From Alphaproteobacteria bacterium (GTDB lineage Bacteria > Pseudomonadota > Alphaproteobacteria > Rhizobiales > Rhizobiaceae), in the NCBI GenBank assembly GCA_024742485.1, contig JANSYK010000001.1:1612001-1676000 (forward strand): a DNA stretch of 64,000 nucleotides. The letters are read 5' to 3'. The notes under the pieces are model-generated. The model did not search any database, was not told the origin of the DNA, and saw nothing but the letters and a program-made list of their open reading frames with translations. The position numbers and the translations under genes are program-made. Each line of letters starts with the position of its first letter. The first letter of the stretch is position 1. Shown piece after piece: positions 44,791-53,769 of the stretch.

Positions 44791-45465
44791 CTATGGACCG
44801 AGTGCCGGACCCAGTGTCTCGCGGAAGGTGATGAACAGCGCAGCAGCTCCGACGACGGCGCCAAAAAGGAACCACCAGATTCCGGCCGCGGGAAAACCAG
44901 ACGGCCGGCCAGGTGCGCGGCGACGGGTGGTTTCCTGACCCTTGCGGCTGCCTCGAGTGACTGCTTTTGCAGGTAGCGTCTTTTCGGCTGGCTTTGTCTC
45001 CTGCAACGGCGCCACATAGGTTTCCGGTCGAACCTGTTCGGTTTCCAAAAAACGCTGCCGTTCGACGATCCGCTCGGCAATATAATGTGTGACGCTGTCG
45101 GCGGCCCGCATCATGTCGCCGGTTTCGGCCATCACGATGCGCCCCTGCCGTGTGTCGCGCACGAAGCGGTAAGTCCGGCGGTCCGGTCCCATCTGCACAT
45201 GGGCAACCGCATCGATCCACAGTCGCGGTTGAAGCCCGGATGAGATCACGAAATCGAATTGCTCGTTCTCGTCCGGCACTTCGTCGAAAATCGGCACCAG
45301 CTCCTCGGCCAGCAATTCCAGGCGCGCACGATCGGCTTCCTTCATGTCCACCACGACATCCTGCCGTTCCGCCGCCGCGATTTTCACTTCGCGAACGACC
45401 TCGGAAAGCCGCTTGGATTTGCCGGTCGAAACCGTCGGATCCGTCATTTGGATTGCGCCTGCCAT
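44791..45465 (-). CDS. C-terminally membrane-anchored protein, unknown function
   Basis: The 224-residue protein has a soluble N-terminal domain of about 125 residues (KRLSEVVREVKIAAAERQDV, LEELVPIF-like acidic part, LQPRLWIDAVAHVQMGPDRR), a basic proline-rich linker (about 150-190) and one C-terminal helix (WWFLFGAVVGAAALFITF, about 194-212). This looks like a tail-anchored inner-membrane protein. A later ATG at 45447 is also possible. I do not recognise a named family, though similar rhizobial proteins are listed as hypothetical. Confidence 0.75.
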   Translation of the reverse strand: MAGAIQMTDPTVSTGKSKRLSEVVREVKIAAAERQDVVVDMKEADRARLELLAEELVPIFDEVPDENEQFDFVISSGLQPRLWIDAVAHVQMGPDRRTYRFVRDTRQGRIVMAETGDMMRAADSVTHYIAERIVERQRFLETEQVRPETYVAPLQETKPAEKTLPAKAVTRGSRKGQETTRRRAPGRPSGFPAAGIWWFLFGAVVGAAALFITFRETLGPALGP

Positions 45466-45592
45466 TTATGGTTAAGCAAATGTTAACATAGCGCAAAATC
45501 GCCGCCTGACAAATCCCTATCTTGATGGGCGGCCGCAATGCTAGATGTTCCAGCGGGCCGCTCGGGCTGCGCACTGCTCAAGGGGATATGAC

Positions 45593-46084
45593 ATGCAGGC
45601 CGCCAAATCGGATATTCGCATCGTCCCGCTTGCCGACGTCACCGACACGATTGCCGAACTGGCAGACCTGCTCGTCGCTGAATGGGAGCCCTATTACGGC
45701 CCGCGCGGCCCGGGCAATGCAGTTGATGATCTGAGAGCCCGCTGTAACCGCAACGAACTGCCGATCGCGCTGGTCGCTCTCGATATCGACAACAAACCGC
45801 TAGGCACCGCCGCGCTGAAACAGGATTCAGTCGGCAGCAAGCCGGGACAGGCGCCGTGGCTTGCGGCCCTGGTGGTGAACCCACTGCACCGGGGCAACGG
45901 CATCGGAACGTTGCTGGTCGCTGCAATCGAAACCGAAGCCATTCGCCTCGGTTTCACGACCCTCTATATATCCACCAATGCGGCCGACAGGATCGTACAG
46001 AAGCGTGGGTGGCTGCCGCTGGACACGGTCACGTCTCTGCGCGGTCCGATTACTGTCTACAGGTGCGATCTGCACGAAACGTGA
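45593..46084 (+). CDS. GNAT family N-acetyltransferase
   Basis: The 163-residue protein has the acetyl-CoA motif WLAALVVNPLHRGNGIGTLL near residues 84-103, preceded by PLGTAALKQDSV and followed by TLYISTNAADRIVQKRGW. AAGGGGATATGAC before the ATG at 45593 decides the start; the frame opens at 45545. It is divergent from the anchored protein at 44791. Substrate unknown. Confidence 0.9.
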   Translation: MQAAKSDIRIVPLADVTDTIAELADLLVAEWEPYYGPRGPGNAVDDLRARCNRNELPIALVALDIDNKPLGTAALKQDSVGSKPGQAPWLAALVVNPLHRGNGIGTLLVAAIETEAIRLGFTTLYISTNAADRIVQKRGWLPLDTVTSLRGPITVYRCDLHET

Positions 46085-46161
46085 TGCCGAATGGCCAATG
46101 GTCCCCATTGTGCTAAACCGGTTGCAGAAGCCGACACGAACCCACAGGGAACGCCAGCCGC

Positions 46162-46875
46162 ATGAGCCTTACATTCGAGGAACTGGATTATCGCCCGACA
46201 CCCATCGGCGCGCTCAGCCTGCGCCGCCGCCGTGAAATGAAGCTCGGGGTCGATGTCTTCGAGATCAAGCTGGGCGAAGAGTTTTTGATGTCCAGCCTCT
46301 TTACCGCCTCGGAAATCGCCCTGGCCCGCCTGGGATTGGCCGATCTTTCCGGTTCGGACCTTGATGTCGTGGTCGGTGGCCTTGGCCTCGGCTACACCGC
46401 AAAAGCTGTGCTCGACCATGACACCGTCGGTTCGCTTCTGGTGGTCGATGCGCTCGAGGCCATCATCGACTGGCACAAAAGCGGCCTGCTGCCACTCGGC
46501 AGCACCCTGACCGGCGATCCGCGCTGCCGATTCCGCCTCGGCGATTTTTTCGCCCTCGCCTCTTCACAGGACGGCTTCGATCCCGAACAACCTGGAAGAA
46601 CACATGATGCGATCCTGGTCGATATCGACCATACGCCGGACTTCCTGCTGGACCCGAAAAATGCCGGCTTCTACACACCGGACGGTCTGACCAGCCTGAC
46701 CCGGCACCTCAAACCCGGCGGCGTGTTCGGACTGTGGTCAAATGACCGGCCCGACAACACTTTTGCCGAGCGGCTTGCGACAGTCTTTTCCGACGCCCGC
46801 GCCGAAGAAGTGACGTTCCACAATCCAATCCAGGACCGTGAGGCCACCCAGACGGTCTATCTCGCGCGGTGTTAG
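46162..46875 (+). CDS. Spermidine synthase-like protein
   Basis: The 237-residue protein has the methyltransferase-like fold of polyamine synthases: VVVGGLGLGYTAKAVLDHD (about residues 70-88) for the nucleotide part, DAILVDIDHTPDFLLDP (about 151-167) and LKPGGVFGLWSNDRPD. The N-terminal beta domain is short, and key polyamine-binding Asp pairs are not obvious, so the reaction is uncertain. It follows the GNAT gene by 77 bases and may share its transcript. Confidence 0.75.
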   Translation: MSLTFEELDYRPTPIGALSLRRRREMKLGVDVFEIKLGEEFLMSSLFTASEIALARLGLADLSGSDLDVVVGGLGLGYTAKAVLDHDTVGSLLVVDALEAIIDWHKSGLLPLGSTLTGDPRCRFRLGDFFALASSQDGFDPEQPGRTHDAILVDIDHTPDFLLDPKNAGFYTPDGLTSLTRHLKPGGVFGLWSNDRPDNTFAERLATVFSDARAEEVTFHNPIQDREATQTVYLARC

Positions 46876-46947
46876 CTTTGTCGCAAATAGGGGTGACGGT
46901 TGGAACGCGTCTGAGACGAACCGCCGGCGACGTGGAAAATCATTGAT

Positions 46948-48141
46948 TCAGTTGATTGCTTCCCATGATCCACCAGCTTGGCTTGACCGGACGGAAGCAT
47001 GGATGAAACCCACCCCGGCGGCGCCATCTTCGACACGTGGAAGTGCCAGCCAATCCGGCGGCGCTAAAACCCGGTCGCGGCGGGCAGCGACGGCCATTGC
47101 GAATTCCGTGTACAGATTTGCCCAGGCTTCGATCAATCCTTCCGGAAAACCCCGCCCCGTGCGCACCAGACGCTCGGTGGCTGGCGAGATACCGTGGCCT
47201 TGCCCACGAGTGATGATCCGGTCGGGTTTGCCGAAAAGACTGAGCTTCAATCGTTCACAATCTTCCATGTCCCATTCAATTCCGCCTTCGGAACCAAATA
47301 TTCTCAGGCGCAGTCCACCACGATTCCCTGTCGCCAGCCGGGTCGCTATTAGTGTTCCAGGAACATCCCCCTCATATTTCATAACCATGAAGGCGGTATC
47401 CTCAAGCGGTTTGGGTGCACCGCATACATAAAAATCCGCCTTGATCTCGCGAAGTTTCAATCCGGACACAAACTGCGCCAGATGAGCACCATGCGTGCCG
47501 ATATCGCCGACACAACTGGTCGGCCCGGAGGAATTCGGGTCAAGTCGCCACTTCACATGCGGTGCATCCGACGATTGGTCCGGTATCATCCAGTCCTGCA
47601 TGAATTCCACATGGATCTGATTGATCCGACCAAGCACCCCGGATGCGACAATTTCGCGTGCCTGACGAACCATCGGGTAACAGGACATCACATAGGAAAC
47701 ACCAAAGATGCAGCCTGATTTGCCCGATTGTACAATCAAGTCTTCCGCTTCCTCCAATTCGTTGGTCATCGGCTTGTCACAAAGCACATCAATGCCGGCC
47801 TGCAGGAAGGTTCCGGCAGCGCCATGATGCAGATGATTGGGAGTTGTGACCATCACCGCATCGATTCCATCAGCCCTTTCCCCTTCGCGGCATGCCATCG
47901 TGTCAAAGGATTCATAAGCTCGATCGGGCTCGATAAACCAATCTGCGGCCCGCGCCCTCGCCTGGCGCGGATCCGATGACAGAGCCCCGGCAACAACCTC
48001 CCAATAACCGCTCAGCCGAGCTGCCATCGCCTGGGTCGCCGCGATACGACCTCCACCGACCACGCCGAGACGCAATCGACGGGAAAGACGCGGAAAGGGC
48101 CCTTCGAAATCAACGGATTCTGGAAGCAGGCGTTCGGTCAT
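46948..48141 (-). CDS. Gfo/Idh/MocA family oxidoreductase, third of operon
   Basis: The 397-residue protein has the NAD(P)-binding start LRLGVVGGGRIAATQAMAAR near residue 23, the motif DVLCDKPMTNELEEAE with the family lysine, and the catalytic region CVGDIGTHGAHLAQFVSGL. Such enzymes oxidise sugars, cyclitols or related hydroxy acids. It starts in an ATGA overlap with the gene before it and is the last gene of the catabolic operon. It is longer at the N-terminus than the other two members. Confidence 0.9.
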   Translation of the reverse strand: MTERLLPESVDFEGPFPRLSRRLRLGVVGGGRIAATQAMAARLSGYWEVVAGALSSDPRQARARAADWFIEPDRAYESFDTMACREGERADGIDAVMVTTPNHLHHGAAGTFLQAGIDVLCDKPMTNELEEAEDLIVQSGKSGCIFGVSYVMSCYPMVRQAREIVASGVLGRINQIHVEFMQDWMIPDQSSDAPHVKWRLDPNSSGPTSCVGDIGTHGAHLAQFVSGLKLREIKADFYVCGAPKPLEDTAFMVMKYEGDVPGTLIATRLATGNRGGLRLRIFGSEGGIEWDMEDCERLKLSLFGKPDRIITRGQGHGISPATERLVRTGRGFPEGLIEAWANLYTEFAMAVAARRDRVLAPPDWLALPRVEDGAAGVGFIHASVRSSQAGGSWEAIN

Positions 48142-48806
48142 GACTGTGCCTCAGACTGGGGGTGAACGTTTTCGGGCAGCATCTCGACCGCCATGAAAAT
48201 CGATGGTGTTATTGTCTCGTACTGATGCCAGGGATAGTTCCCCTCACTGTCATACATCGGGCGATGCGTCGCTCCGGGCGCCATCTGCTCTTCCAGGTAG
48301 AGCGTAGAAATATCCTGTTCGCGGCATTGCTGCATCTTGCCAAAGCCGACAATCTGCGTGTGAATTTCGCGAAAGCCGGGAACCGGGCAAAACGGATGAT
48401 CGCGATGCAAGCCGACTTTCAACGGAACAGAGCCCGAGTAGTAAAGAGTGAAGCCGCACTGTTCGACCCAGATCTTGGGTGACATATGGTGACTGATGCC
48501 GCGTAGACGGTCTTCCTTGCGCATGTCGAAGGCTGTCGGCCACGCCCTTGCAACCTCCGAAAACAGAGCCGCTTCATCGTCATGATCAGAAAATCTCTCA
48601 ACGACTACCGCATGGTCGAGATGACGCAGGTCCACATTGGCAACAATCGCCGATTCCAGCCCGGCCAGCGATTGCTCCCGAATACGAATGGGCGCCGGCG
48701 ACAGATTGAGAAGGATCACTTTCCCGCCCACCGAGTAGCGGGTCTCATCGGTGACAAGCCGGATCGTGAAGAACGGTTCCGCAATTTCAAGCGTTCTGAC
48801 AGGCAT
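48138..48806 (-). CDS. Unknown protein of the quiC operon
   Basis: The 222-residue protein is soluble and without signal peptide. It is beta-rich in the first part (RTLEIAEPFFTIRLVTDETR, GGKVILLNLSPAPIRI) and has several histidines in the middle and end (GLHRDHPFCPVPGF, GATHRPMYDSEGNYPWHQYE), which recall a cupin or a sugar-acid isomerase. I do not recognise the family. It overlaps the upstream oxidoreductase gene by 20 bases and the downstream one by four, so it belongs to the pathway. Confidence 0.75.
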   Translation of the reverse strand: MPVRTLEIAEPFFTIRLVTDETRYSVGGKVILLNLSPAPIRIREQSLAGLESAIVANVDLRHLDHAVVVERFSDHDDEAALFSEVARAWPTAFDMRKEDRLRGISHHMSPKIWVEQCGFTLYYSGSVPLKVGLHRDHPFCPVPGFREIHTQIVGFGKMQQCREQDISTLYLEEQMAPGATHRPMYDSEGNYPWHQYETITPSIFMAVEMLPENVHPQSEAQS

Positions 48807-49956
48807 CGAAATCGGCTTTGTTATTGATCTCGGGCAGTGGATCCGGCCTGGTGCACCGGCTTTGCAGTTCAACGAAGCGGCCAAGCCCGGGTGATGCAAG
48901 CATTCCGTTCATGGCTTCGCAGACGTGAAACGCCATCTCCGCGCTGGCGCGCGGGCGACGGTTTTCCCCCAACGCATGGGCAAGGTCCAACAGTCCTGCA
49001 CCACGCGCGTCATAATTGTAGCCATGGGTGTTGTCGGCCACACACCAATACTCGGGAGCCACAGGGCGCGGTCGCGTAGTCCAGCGGGATTCAGCAGACG
49101 TGCGATACCAGACCGGGCCGTGAAAGATGTTGGCGCCATCGCCAGGATCCGCATCGGGAATGCATATCGTGCCTTCCTCTCCGTAGATCTCGAATCGGGG
49201 TGTCTCGCTGTCCCACACGTCAAAACTCACCATCATCTGGCCAATCACACCGGATTCGAATTCGATCAGACTGAGACAGTGGGTGTCGACTTCGACCGGC
49301 ATCATCTCGCCATGCCGGGGGCCGTTCTCGATCATGCGCTTGCGAAACGTCCGGCGAGACAGGCCGGCGACCCGGCTCATCGGACCGAGACAGAACACCA
49401 TGGCTGACAGGTAATACGGGCCAAGGTCCAGCAACGGACCTCCACCTGATGCATAGTAGAAATCCGGACTCGGATGATGTCGTTCTACACCGTGTGTCGG
49501 GACAAAGGCCGAAACGCCGGTCGGTGTGCCAATGATACCACTGTCAATCAGCTTGCGCACGGTCTGCCAGCGTCCGCCCAGAAACGTGTCCGGCGCATTG
49601 CCGATTTCCAAACCCCGATCCGCCGCAATTTCGAGCAGTCGGCGCCCATCATCAAGGTTGGTGACAAACGGCTTTTCCGCGTAGACATGTTTGCCAGCCT
49701 CAAGCGCACGACGGCTGATATCATAATGCGCTGCCGGGATCGTGAGGTTCAATACGGCATCAATATCGCGATCGGCAAAAACCTGATCTGGCGTGCAGGC
49801 TCTGGCGATGCCAAATTGCGCAGCTTTCGCGCGGCTTTGTTCCGGATCAAGACTGGAGCAGGCAACAATCTCCAGCCCCTCAAACCGGCTGCAGTTTTTC
49901 AGATAGATATCGCTGATGCGTCCGCAGCCGACCAGTCCGACACAAAGGGCTTTCAT
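48787..49956 (-). CDS. Gfo/Idh/MocA family oxidoreductase, second of operon
   Basis: The 389-residue protein has CVGLVGCGRISDIYLKNC at the N-terminus, HVYAEKPFVTNLDDGRRLL with the catalytic lysine motif (EKP), and GGGPLLDLGPYYLSAMVFCL where family members place the catalytic His/Asp region; here Tyr occurs at the usual His position. It starts in a 4-base overlap with quiC. It probably oxidises or reduces the ring hydroxyl of the pathway intermediate. Confidence 0.9.
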   Translation of the reverse strand: MKALCVGLVGCGRISDIYLKNCSRFEGLEIVACSSLDPEQSRAKAAQFGIARACTPDQVFADRDIDAVLNLTIPAAHYDISRRALEAGKHVYAEKPFVTNLDDGRRLLEIAADRGLEIGNAPDTFLGGRWQTVRKLIDSGIIGTPTGVSAFVPTHGVERHHPSPDFYYASGGGPLLDLGPYYLSAMVFCLGPMSRVAGLSRRTFRKRMIENGPRHGEMMPVEVDTHCLSLIEFESGVIGQMMVSFDVWDSETPRFEIYGEEGTICIPDADPGDGANIFHGPVWYRTSAESRWTTRPRPVAPEYWCVADNTHGYNYDARGAGLLDLAHALGENRRPRASAEMAFHVCEAMNGMLASPGLGRFVELQSRCTRPDPLPEINNKADFDACQNA

Positions 49957-51866
49957 GCAACATTAACCTCAGCCTTTTGCACCTCGCCGATCTGCATCTG
50001 GCGAAGAAGCCGCTTGAGGGCGGCTGTCCGGTAAGGCGCATTCGCCGCGCCATAACCGCCATATCCATTCACACGTTGGACGATTTCAAAGAAAAATCCG
50101 TCACCGATGGGTTTGCTGTAGATTTGGAAGAACTGTCCGGTGCCCTCTTCATCGTAGAGGATGGAAAACCGTTTCAGCCGATCAACAAAATCATCATCAA
50201 GTCCGAAGCGCGCCTGCACATCGCTGTAGTAGTTGTCCGGCAAGGGCAGCGCAATAAAGCCGGAAGCGAGCAACCGGCTTGCGGTCTCGAAGATGTCATC
50301 CGTTGCCAGGGCAAGATGTTGAACGGCCGACCCGGATCGTTGTGCCACGAAATGACCGGCCAATGTGCGTTCGGCCTCCACGCCATTGAGCGTCATGCGC
50401 ACCTTTTGGTCAGGCGATTCAATCGCCATGCTGCGGATCAGTCCGCCCGGATCGACCACATCGACAATCGGCTGTTTCTTGAGGTTGAACAAGGAGGTGT
50501 AGAAGAGCGCCCAGGTCAACATCTCATCGTAGTCCATGCTCTGCGCGACATGGTCCACACTCACCAGCCCGCAATCTGTCTCCGGCGTGATGTCGACCGG
50601 TTCGAATTCGACATCCCAAACCCGGTCAAGTCCGCTCTGCCGATCGACAAAATGCAAAACACTGTGGCCGACGGAGCGAATTGCAGGAAGGTCCAGCTCG
50701 CCATCGGAAACCGGCTGATCGAACGACGGCAGTCGAAGCTGTTTTGCCCGCTCTACCGTCGCGTGCGCGCTGTCAACATGAAGGCCGATGTCGCAGACCG
50801 ATGTGCCGTGTGCCAGATAGGAGGCATGGGCGAACCCGTCAGGCTCGGTGTTGATGATAATGCGGATGTCACCCTGTTGCCAAAGCGAAACGGCCTTGTT
50901 GATATGCTGACCGGATCGTCTGAACCCCATGGACCCAAGGACTTGCCCCAGTCGTTCGGCGTCATCTTCATCGGTCGAGAATTCCAGAAACTCAAACCCG
51001 GAGATATCCGGCCTGGCCGGCATCCGGGGTAAATTCATCGATGGCGCCCCCTCGCTGCGATTGACGTCGTCCATGAGTGCCAGGAGCGAACGGTGTCCAT
51101 CCAGCGCGATGCTGGCGGGACGCCCGGAGCGGAACTGGTCGTTGAAGATTTCGAGCGAGATCGGCCCATGATAACCTGTTGCGGCAACAGCGCGCATGAA
51201 AGCGGTGATATCCAGATCGCCTTCGCCGGGCATGTTGCGGAAATGGCGGGACCAATAGAGCAAATCCATGTCGATCTGCGGGGCATCGGCAAGCTGAACA
51301 AAGAATATCTTGTCGCCGGGAATGGCACGAATGGATTCAGGCGAAAGCCTGCGGCCCAGCGTGTGGAAACTGTCGACGATAAGACCGACATTCGAATGAT
51401 CCGCCCGGCGAACGATTTCCCACGCATCGCGATGATCATTGATGTGCTTGCCCCACGCCAATGCCTCGTAGCCAATGCGCAGTCCACGGCTGGCGGCAAT
51501 GTCACCCAATTCATGCAAATCATCCGCCGCCCGATCTATTCCTCCCAATGCATTGGGATGTACCGACGAGCAGATCAGCATCAGGTCGGTGCCCAGTTCC
51601 TGCATGATATCGAACTTGCGCTTGGCCCGGTCAAAGGCTCGACTGCGATCAGGCTCCGGCAATCCCTCGAAATCGCGAAACGGCTGAAAGAGCATGATTT
51701 CGAGACCGTGATCCCTGACACGTTCTGCCACATCACGCGGTGATCCATCATGGGCAACGAAATCCTGTTCGAATATCTCGATGCCGTCGAAACCAGCCGC
51801 GGAAATCGCCGCAAGCTTTTCCGGCAATTCGCCGGAAATAGAAACGGTTGCGATAGAGGTTTTCAT
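49953..51866 (-). CDS. quiC: 3-dehydroshikimate dehydratase (QuiC type, two-domain)
   Basis: The 637-residue protein is a fusion of a sugar-isomerase-like TIM barrel (about 1-285: SIATVSISGELPEKL, IEIFEQDF, RIGYEALAWGKH, IVDSFHTLG, SLEIFNDQF) and a 4-hydroxyphenylpyruvate-dioxygenase-like VOC region (about 310-625, metal ligands in SVDHVAQ, VQHLALAT and FFFEIVQR). This order and length match QuiC1-type enzymes that turn 3-dehydroshikimate into protocatechuate. The frame opens at 51980; AGGGA before 51866 supports the start used. It couples with TRAP genes upstream and two dehydrogenases downstream. Confidence 0.85.
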   Translation of the reverse strand: MKTSIATVSISGELPEKLAAISAAGFDGIEIFEQDFVAHDGSPRDVAERVRDHGLEIMLFQPFRDFEGLPEPDRSRAFDRAKRKFDIMQELGTDLMLICSSVHPNALGGIDRAADDLHELGDIAASRGLRIGYEALAWGKHINDHRDAWEIVRRADHSNVGLIVDSFHTLGRRLSPESIRAIPGDKIFFVQLADAPQIDMDLLYWSRHFRNMPGEGDLDITAFMRAVAATGYHGPISLEIFNDQFRSGRPASIALDGHRSLLALMDDVNRSEGAPSMNLPRMPARPDISGFEFLEFSTDEDDAERLGQVLGSMGFRRSGQHINKAVSLWQQGDIRIIINTEPDGFAHASYLAHGTSVCDIGLHVDSAHATVERAKQLRLPSFDQPVSDGELDLPAIRSVGHSVLHFVDRQSGLDRVWDVEFEPVDITPETDCGLVSVDHVAQSMDYDEMLTWALFYTSLFNLKKQPIVDVVDPGGLIRSMAIESPDQKVRMTLNGVEAERTLAGHFVAQRSGSAVQHLALATDDIFETASRLLASGFIALPLPDNYYSDVQARFGLDDDFVDRLKRFSILYDEEGTGQFFQIYSKPIGDGFFFEIVQRVNGYGGYGAANAPYRTAALKRLLRQMQIGEVQKAEVNVA

Positions 51867-51880
51867 CACAATATCCCTGC

Positions 51881-53176
51881 TCAGCCCTGATATCCGAACA
51901 GTCTCGGCAGCCAGAGAACAACATCCGGCACCAATATGAGGAACAGAAGGGCACCTATGAGAACCGTCAGAAAGGGCCAAACTTCGGAAATAATATCCTT
52001 CAATGGAATTCCGGTTACGGCATTGATCACGAACAACAGGATGCCATAGGGCGGCGTGATCAGACCGATCATGGAATTGACCACCACCAGGACACCGAAA
52101 TGCACAAGGTCAATGCCAAGTGCCTCGCATGTCGGAATGAAAAGGGGAACAATCACCAGAATGATCGTGGTCGCATCCAGAACACAGCCGAGCAGAAGAA
52201 CCAGCAGGTTCACTGCCAGAAGGAAGACAAGCGGATGAACATCGATCCCCACCAGCGCCTCCGACATCATGCCGGGAATGTTTTCGGAAACGACGATGAA
52301 ATTGAGGATAAGGGCACCACCGATCACCAGCCCGACGGCCGCGGATGAACGAGCGCTTTCCACGAGTATTCGATACAAAGACTGAAACGAGAGGGCACGA
52401 TAGAAGATCGCCGCAAGCAACAGGGCGTAGGCCGCGGCGACCGCTGCAGCTTCGGTCGGCGTGGTCACGCCGCCATAGATACCGTACAGCAGAATAACCG
52501 GCATCAAGAGCGCCGGGAATGCGTTGACCGTAATCTTCGGCAGTTCACGCATCGGCACCGCCTCTTCCATTGCGAAACCGCGCTTGATGGATAAATACCA
52601 GTTCATGCCCATCAGGACGCCGCCCATAGCGAGACCGGGCAAGATACCGCCGAGGAACAAAGCACCTATGGAAGCATTGGAAACAAGTGCATAGAGCACC
52701 ATCGGAATCGAAGGTGGAATGATGGGACCGATCGTGGCGCTGGCAGCCGTGATCGCGGCCGCATAGCCGCGGCTGTATCGCCCGTCTTTCGTCATCATGC
52801 CAATGATGACCTTTCCAATGCCCGCAGCATCGGCAACCGCCGATCCGGACATGCCGGAGAAAATGAGCGATGCCACCACATTCACATGGCCGAGACCACC
52901 TCTGAACCGGCCGACGAGGGCGACACAGAAATTCAATAGCCGGTCGGAGATCGATCCAGCATTCATGATGTTAGCCGCAACGATGAAGAGCGGTACCGCA
53001 AGTAGAATGAAACTTCTGTACAGGCCCTGAAGGATCTTTTCACCCGCAAGCGCAGGATCCAACCCGGCAACGCCCAGATAGACAATAGATGCCAGAATGA
53101 TCGAATAGCCGACGGGCGTACCGATACCGGCCAGTCCGAAAAGCGTGATGAGGCAGAGCGCCAGTTCCAGGCTCAC
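51881..53176 (-). CDS. TRAP transporter large permease (DctM family) of the quiC operon
   Basis: The 431-residue, multi-helix protein matches DctM in length and motifs (ATIGPIIPPSIPMVLYALVS near residue 147, LITPPYGILLFVINAVTG near 372). It starts at GTG in a GTGA overlap with the small permease and ends 14 bases before quiC. It carries the ion-coupled uptake step for the operon's substrate. Confidence 0.94.
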   Translation of the reverse strand: MSLELALCLITLFGLAGIGTPVGYSIILASIVYLGVAGLDPALAGEKILQGLYRSFILLAVPLFIVAANIMNAGSISDRLLNFCVALVGRFRGGLGHVNVVASLIFSGMSGSAVADAAGIGKVIIGMMTKDGRYSRGYAAAITAASATIGPIIPPSIPMVLYALVSNASIGALFLGGILPGLAMGGVLMGMNWYLSIKRGFAMEEAVPMRELPKITVNAFPALLMPVILLYGIYGGVTTPTEAAAVAAAYALLLAAIFYRALSFQSLYRILVESARSSAAVGLVIGGALILNFIVVSENIPGMMSEALVGIDVHPLVFLLAVNLLVLLLGCVLDATTIILVIVPLFIPTCEALGIDLVHFGVLVVVNSMIGLITPPYGILLFVINAVTGIPLKDIISEVWPFLTVLIGALLFLILVPDVVLWLPRLFGYQG

Positions 53177-53733
53177 ACCACATCCTCCCCATGTCGAAGA
53201 TGCGGTGGATCAGCTTCGTGACCTGGCAAGTCGTGGTCTTCATCGGGAGGCCCCTTTCGGAGCACAACGACAAATCGCCATGCATATCGAATGATGATGG
53301 CCACCATGAAAATCGCATAGACTGAAAAGATCGTCCGCATCGGTATCTTGTTGCCGGTCAGTGGATTTTCGACGGTTGTCGTCTTGCGGATTTTCATCCA
53401 GTCGATGTAATCCAGCGTTGGCAATAGCGACCATGCCATACCGATAACGATCGCGGCAGCCGAGATGAGGGCAAGAACCTGTCGTAACGTCCTGGGCGCG
53501 GCGAGGTAGAAGATGTCGAACGTGACGTGGTCTCGATCACGGACCATGAACGCACAGCCGAAAAAGACCAGCCACACCCAAAGGATCAGGCAAAGCTCCA
53601 ATGTCCAGCCAAATGGCTGAAGCATGATGTATCGCGAATAGATCTGTAGCAGAAAAGTAAGAAACATCGCCGCCAACATCAGGGCGGCGATGAATTCCGC
53701 GCTGCGGGTAAACCATCTTGAGACGCTTCTCAT
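53173..53733 (-). CDS. TRAP transporter small permease (DctQ family) of the quiC operon
   Basis: The 186-residue protein has four helices and the DctQ pattern GWTLELCLILWVWLVFFGCA followed by RDRDHVTFDIFY. The hydrophilic C-terminus is rich in His, Asp and Pro (about residues 165-186). A GTG at 53748 would add five residues; the ATG at 53733 has GAGG at nine bases. It is 36 bases after the binding-protein gene. Confidence 0.9.
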   Translation of the reverse strand: MRSVSRWFTRSAEFIAALMLAAMFLTFLLQIYSRYIMLQPFGWTLELCLILWVWLVFFGCAFMVRDRDHVTFDIFYLAAPRTLRQVLALISAAAIVIGMAWSLLPTLDYIDWMKIRKTTTVENPLTGNKIPMRTIFSVYAIFMVAIIIRYAWRFVVVLRKGPPDEDHDLPGHEADPPHLRHGEDVV

Positions 53734-53769
53734 TTGGCCGAGCCTCACGCGCTGTGTCTTGTCAGGACA

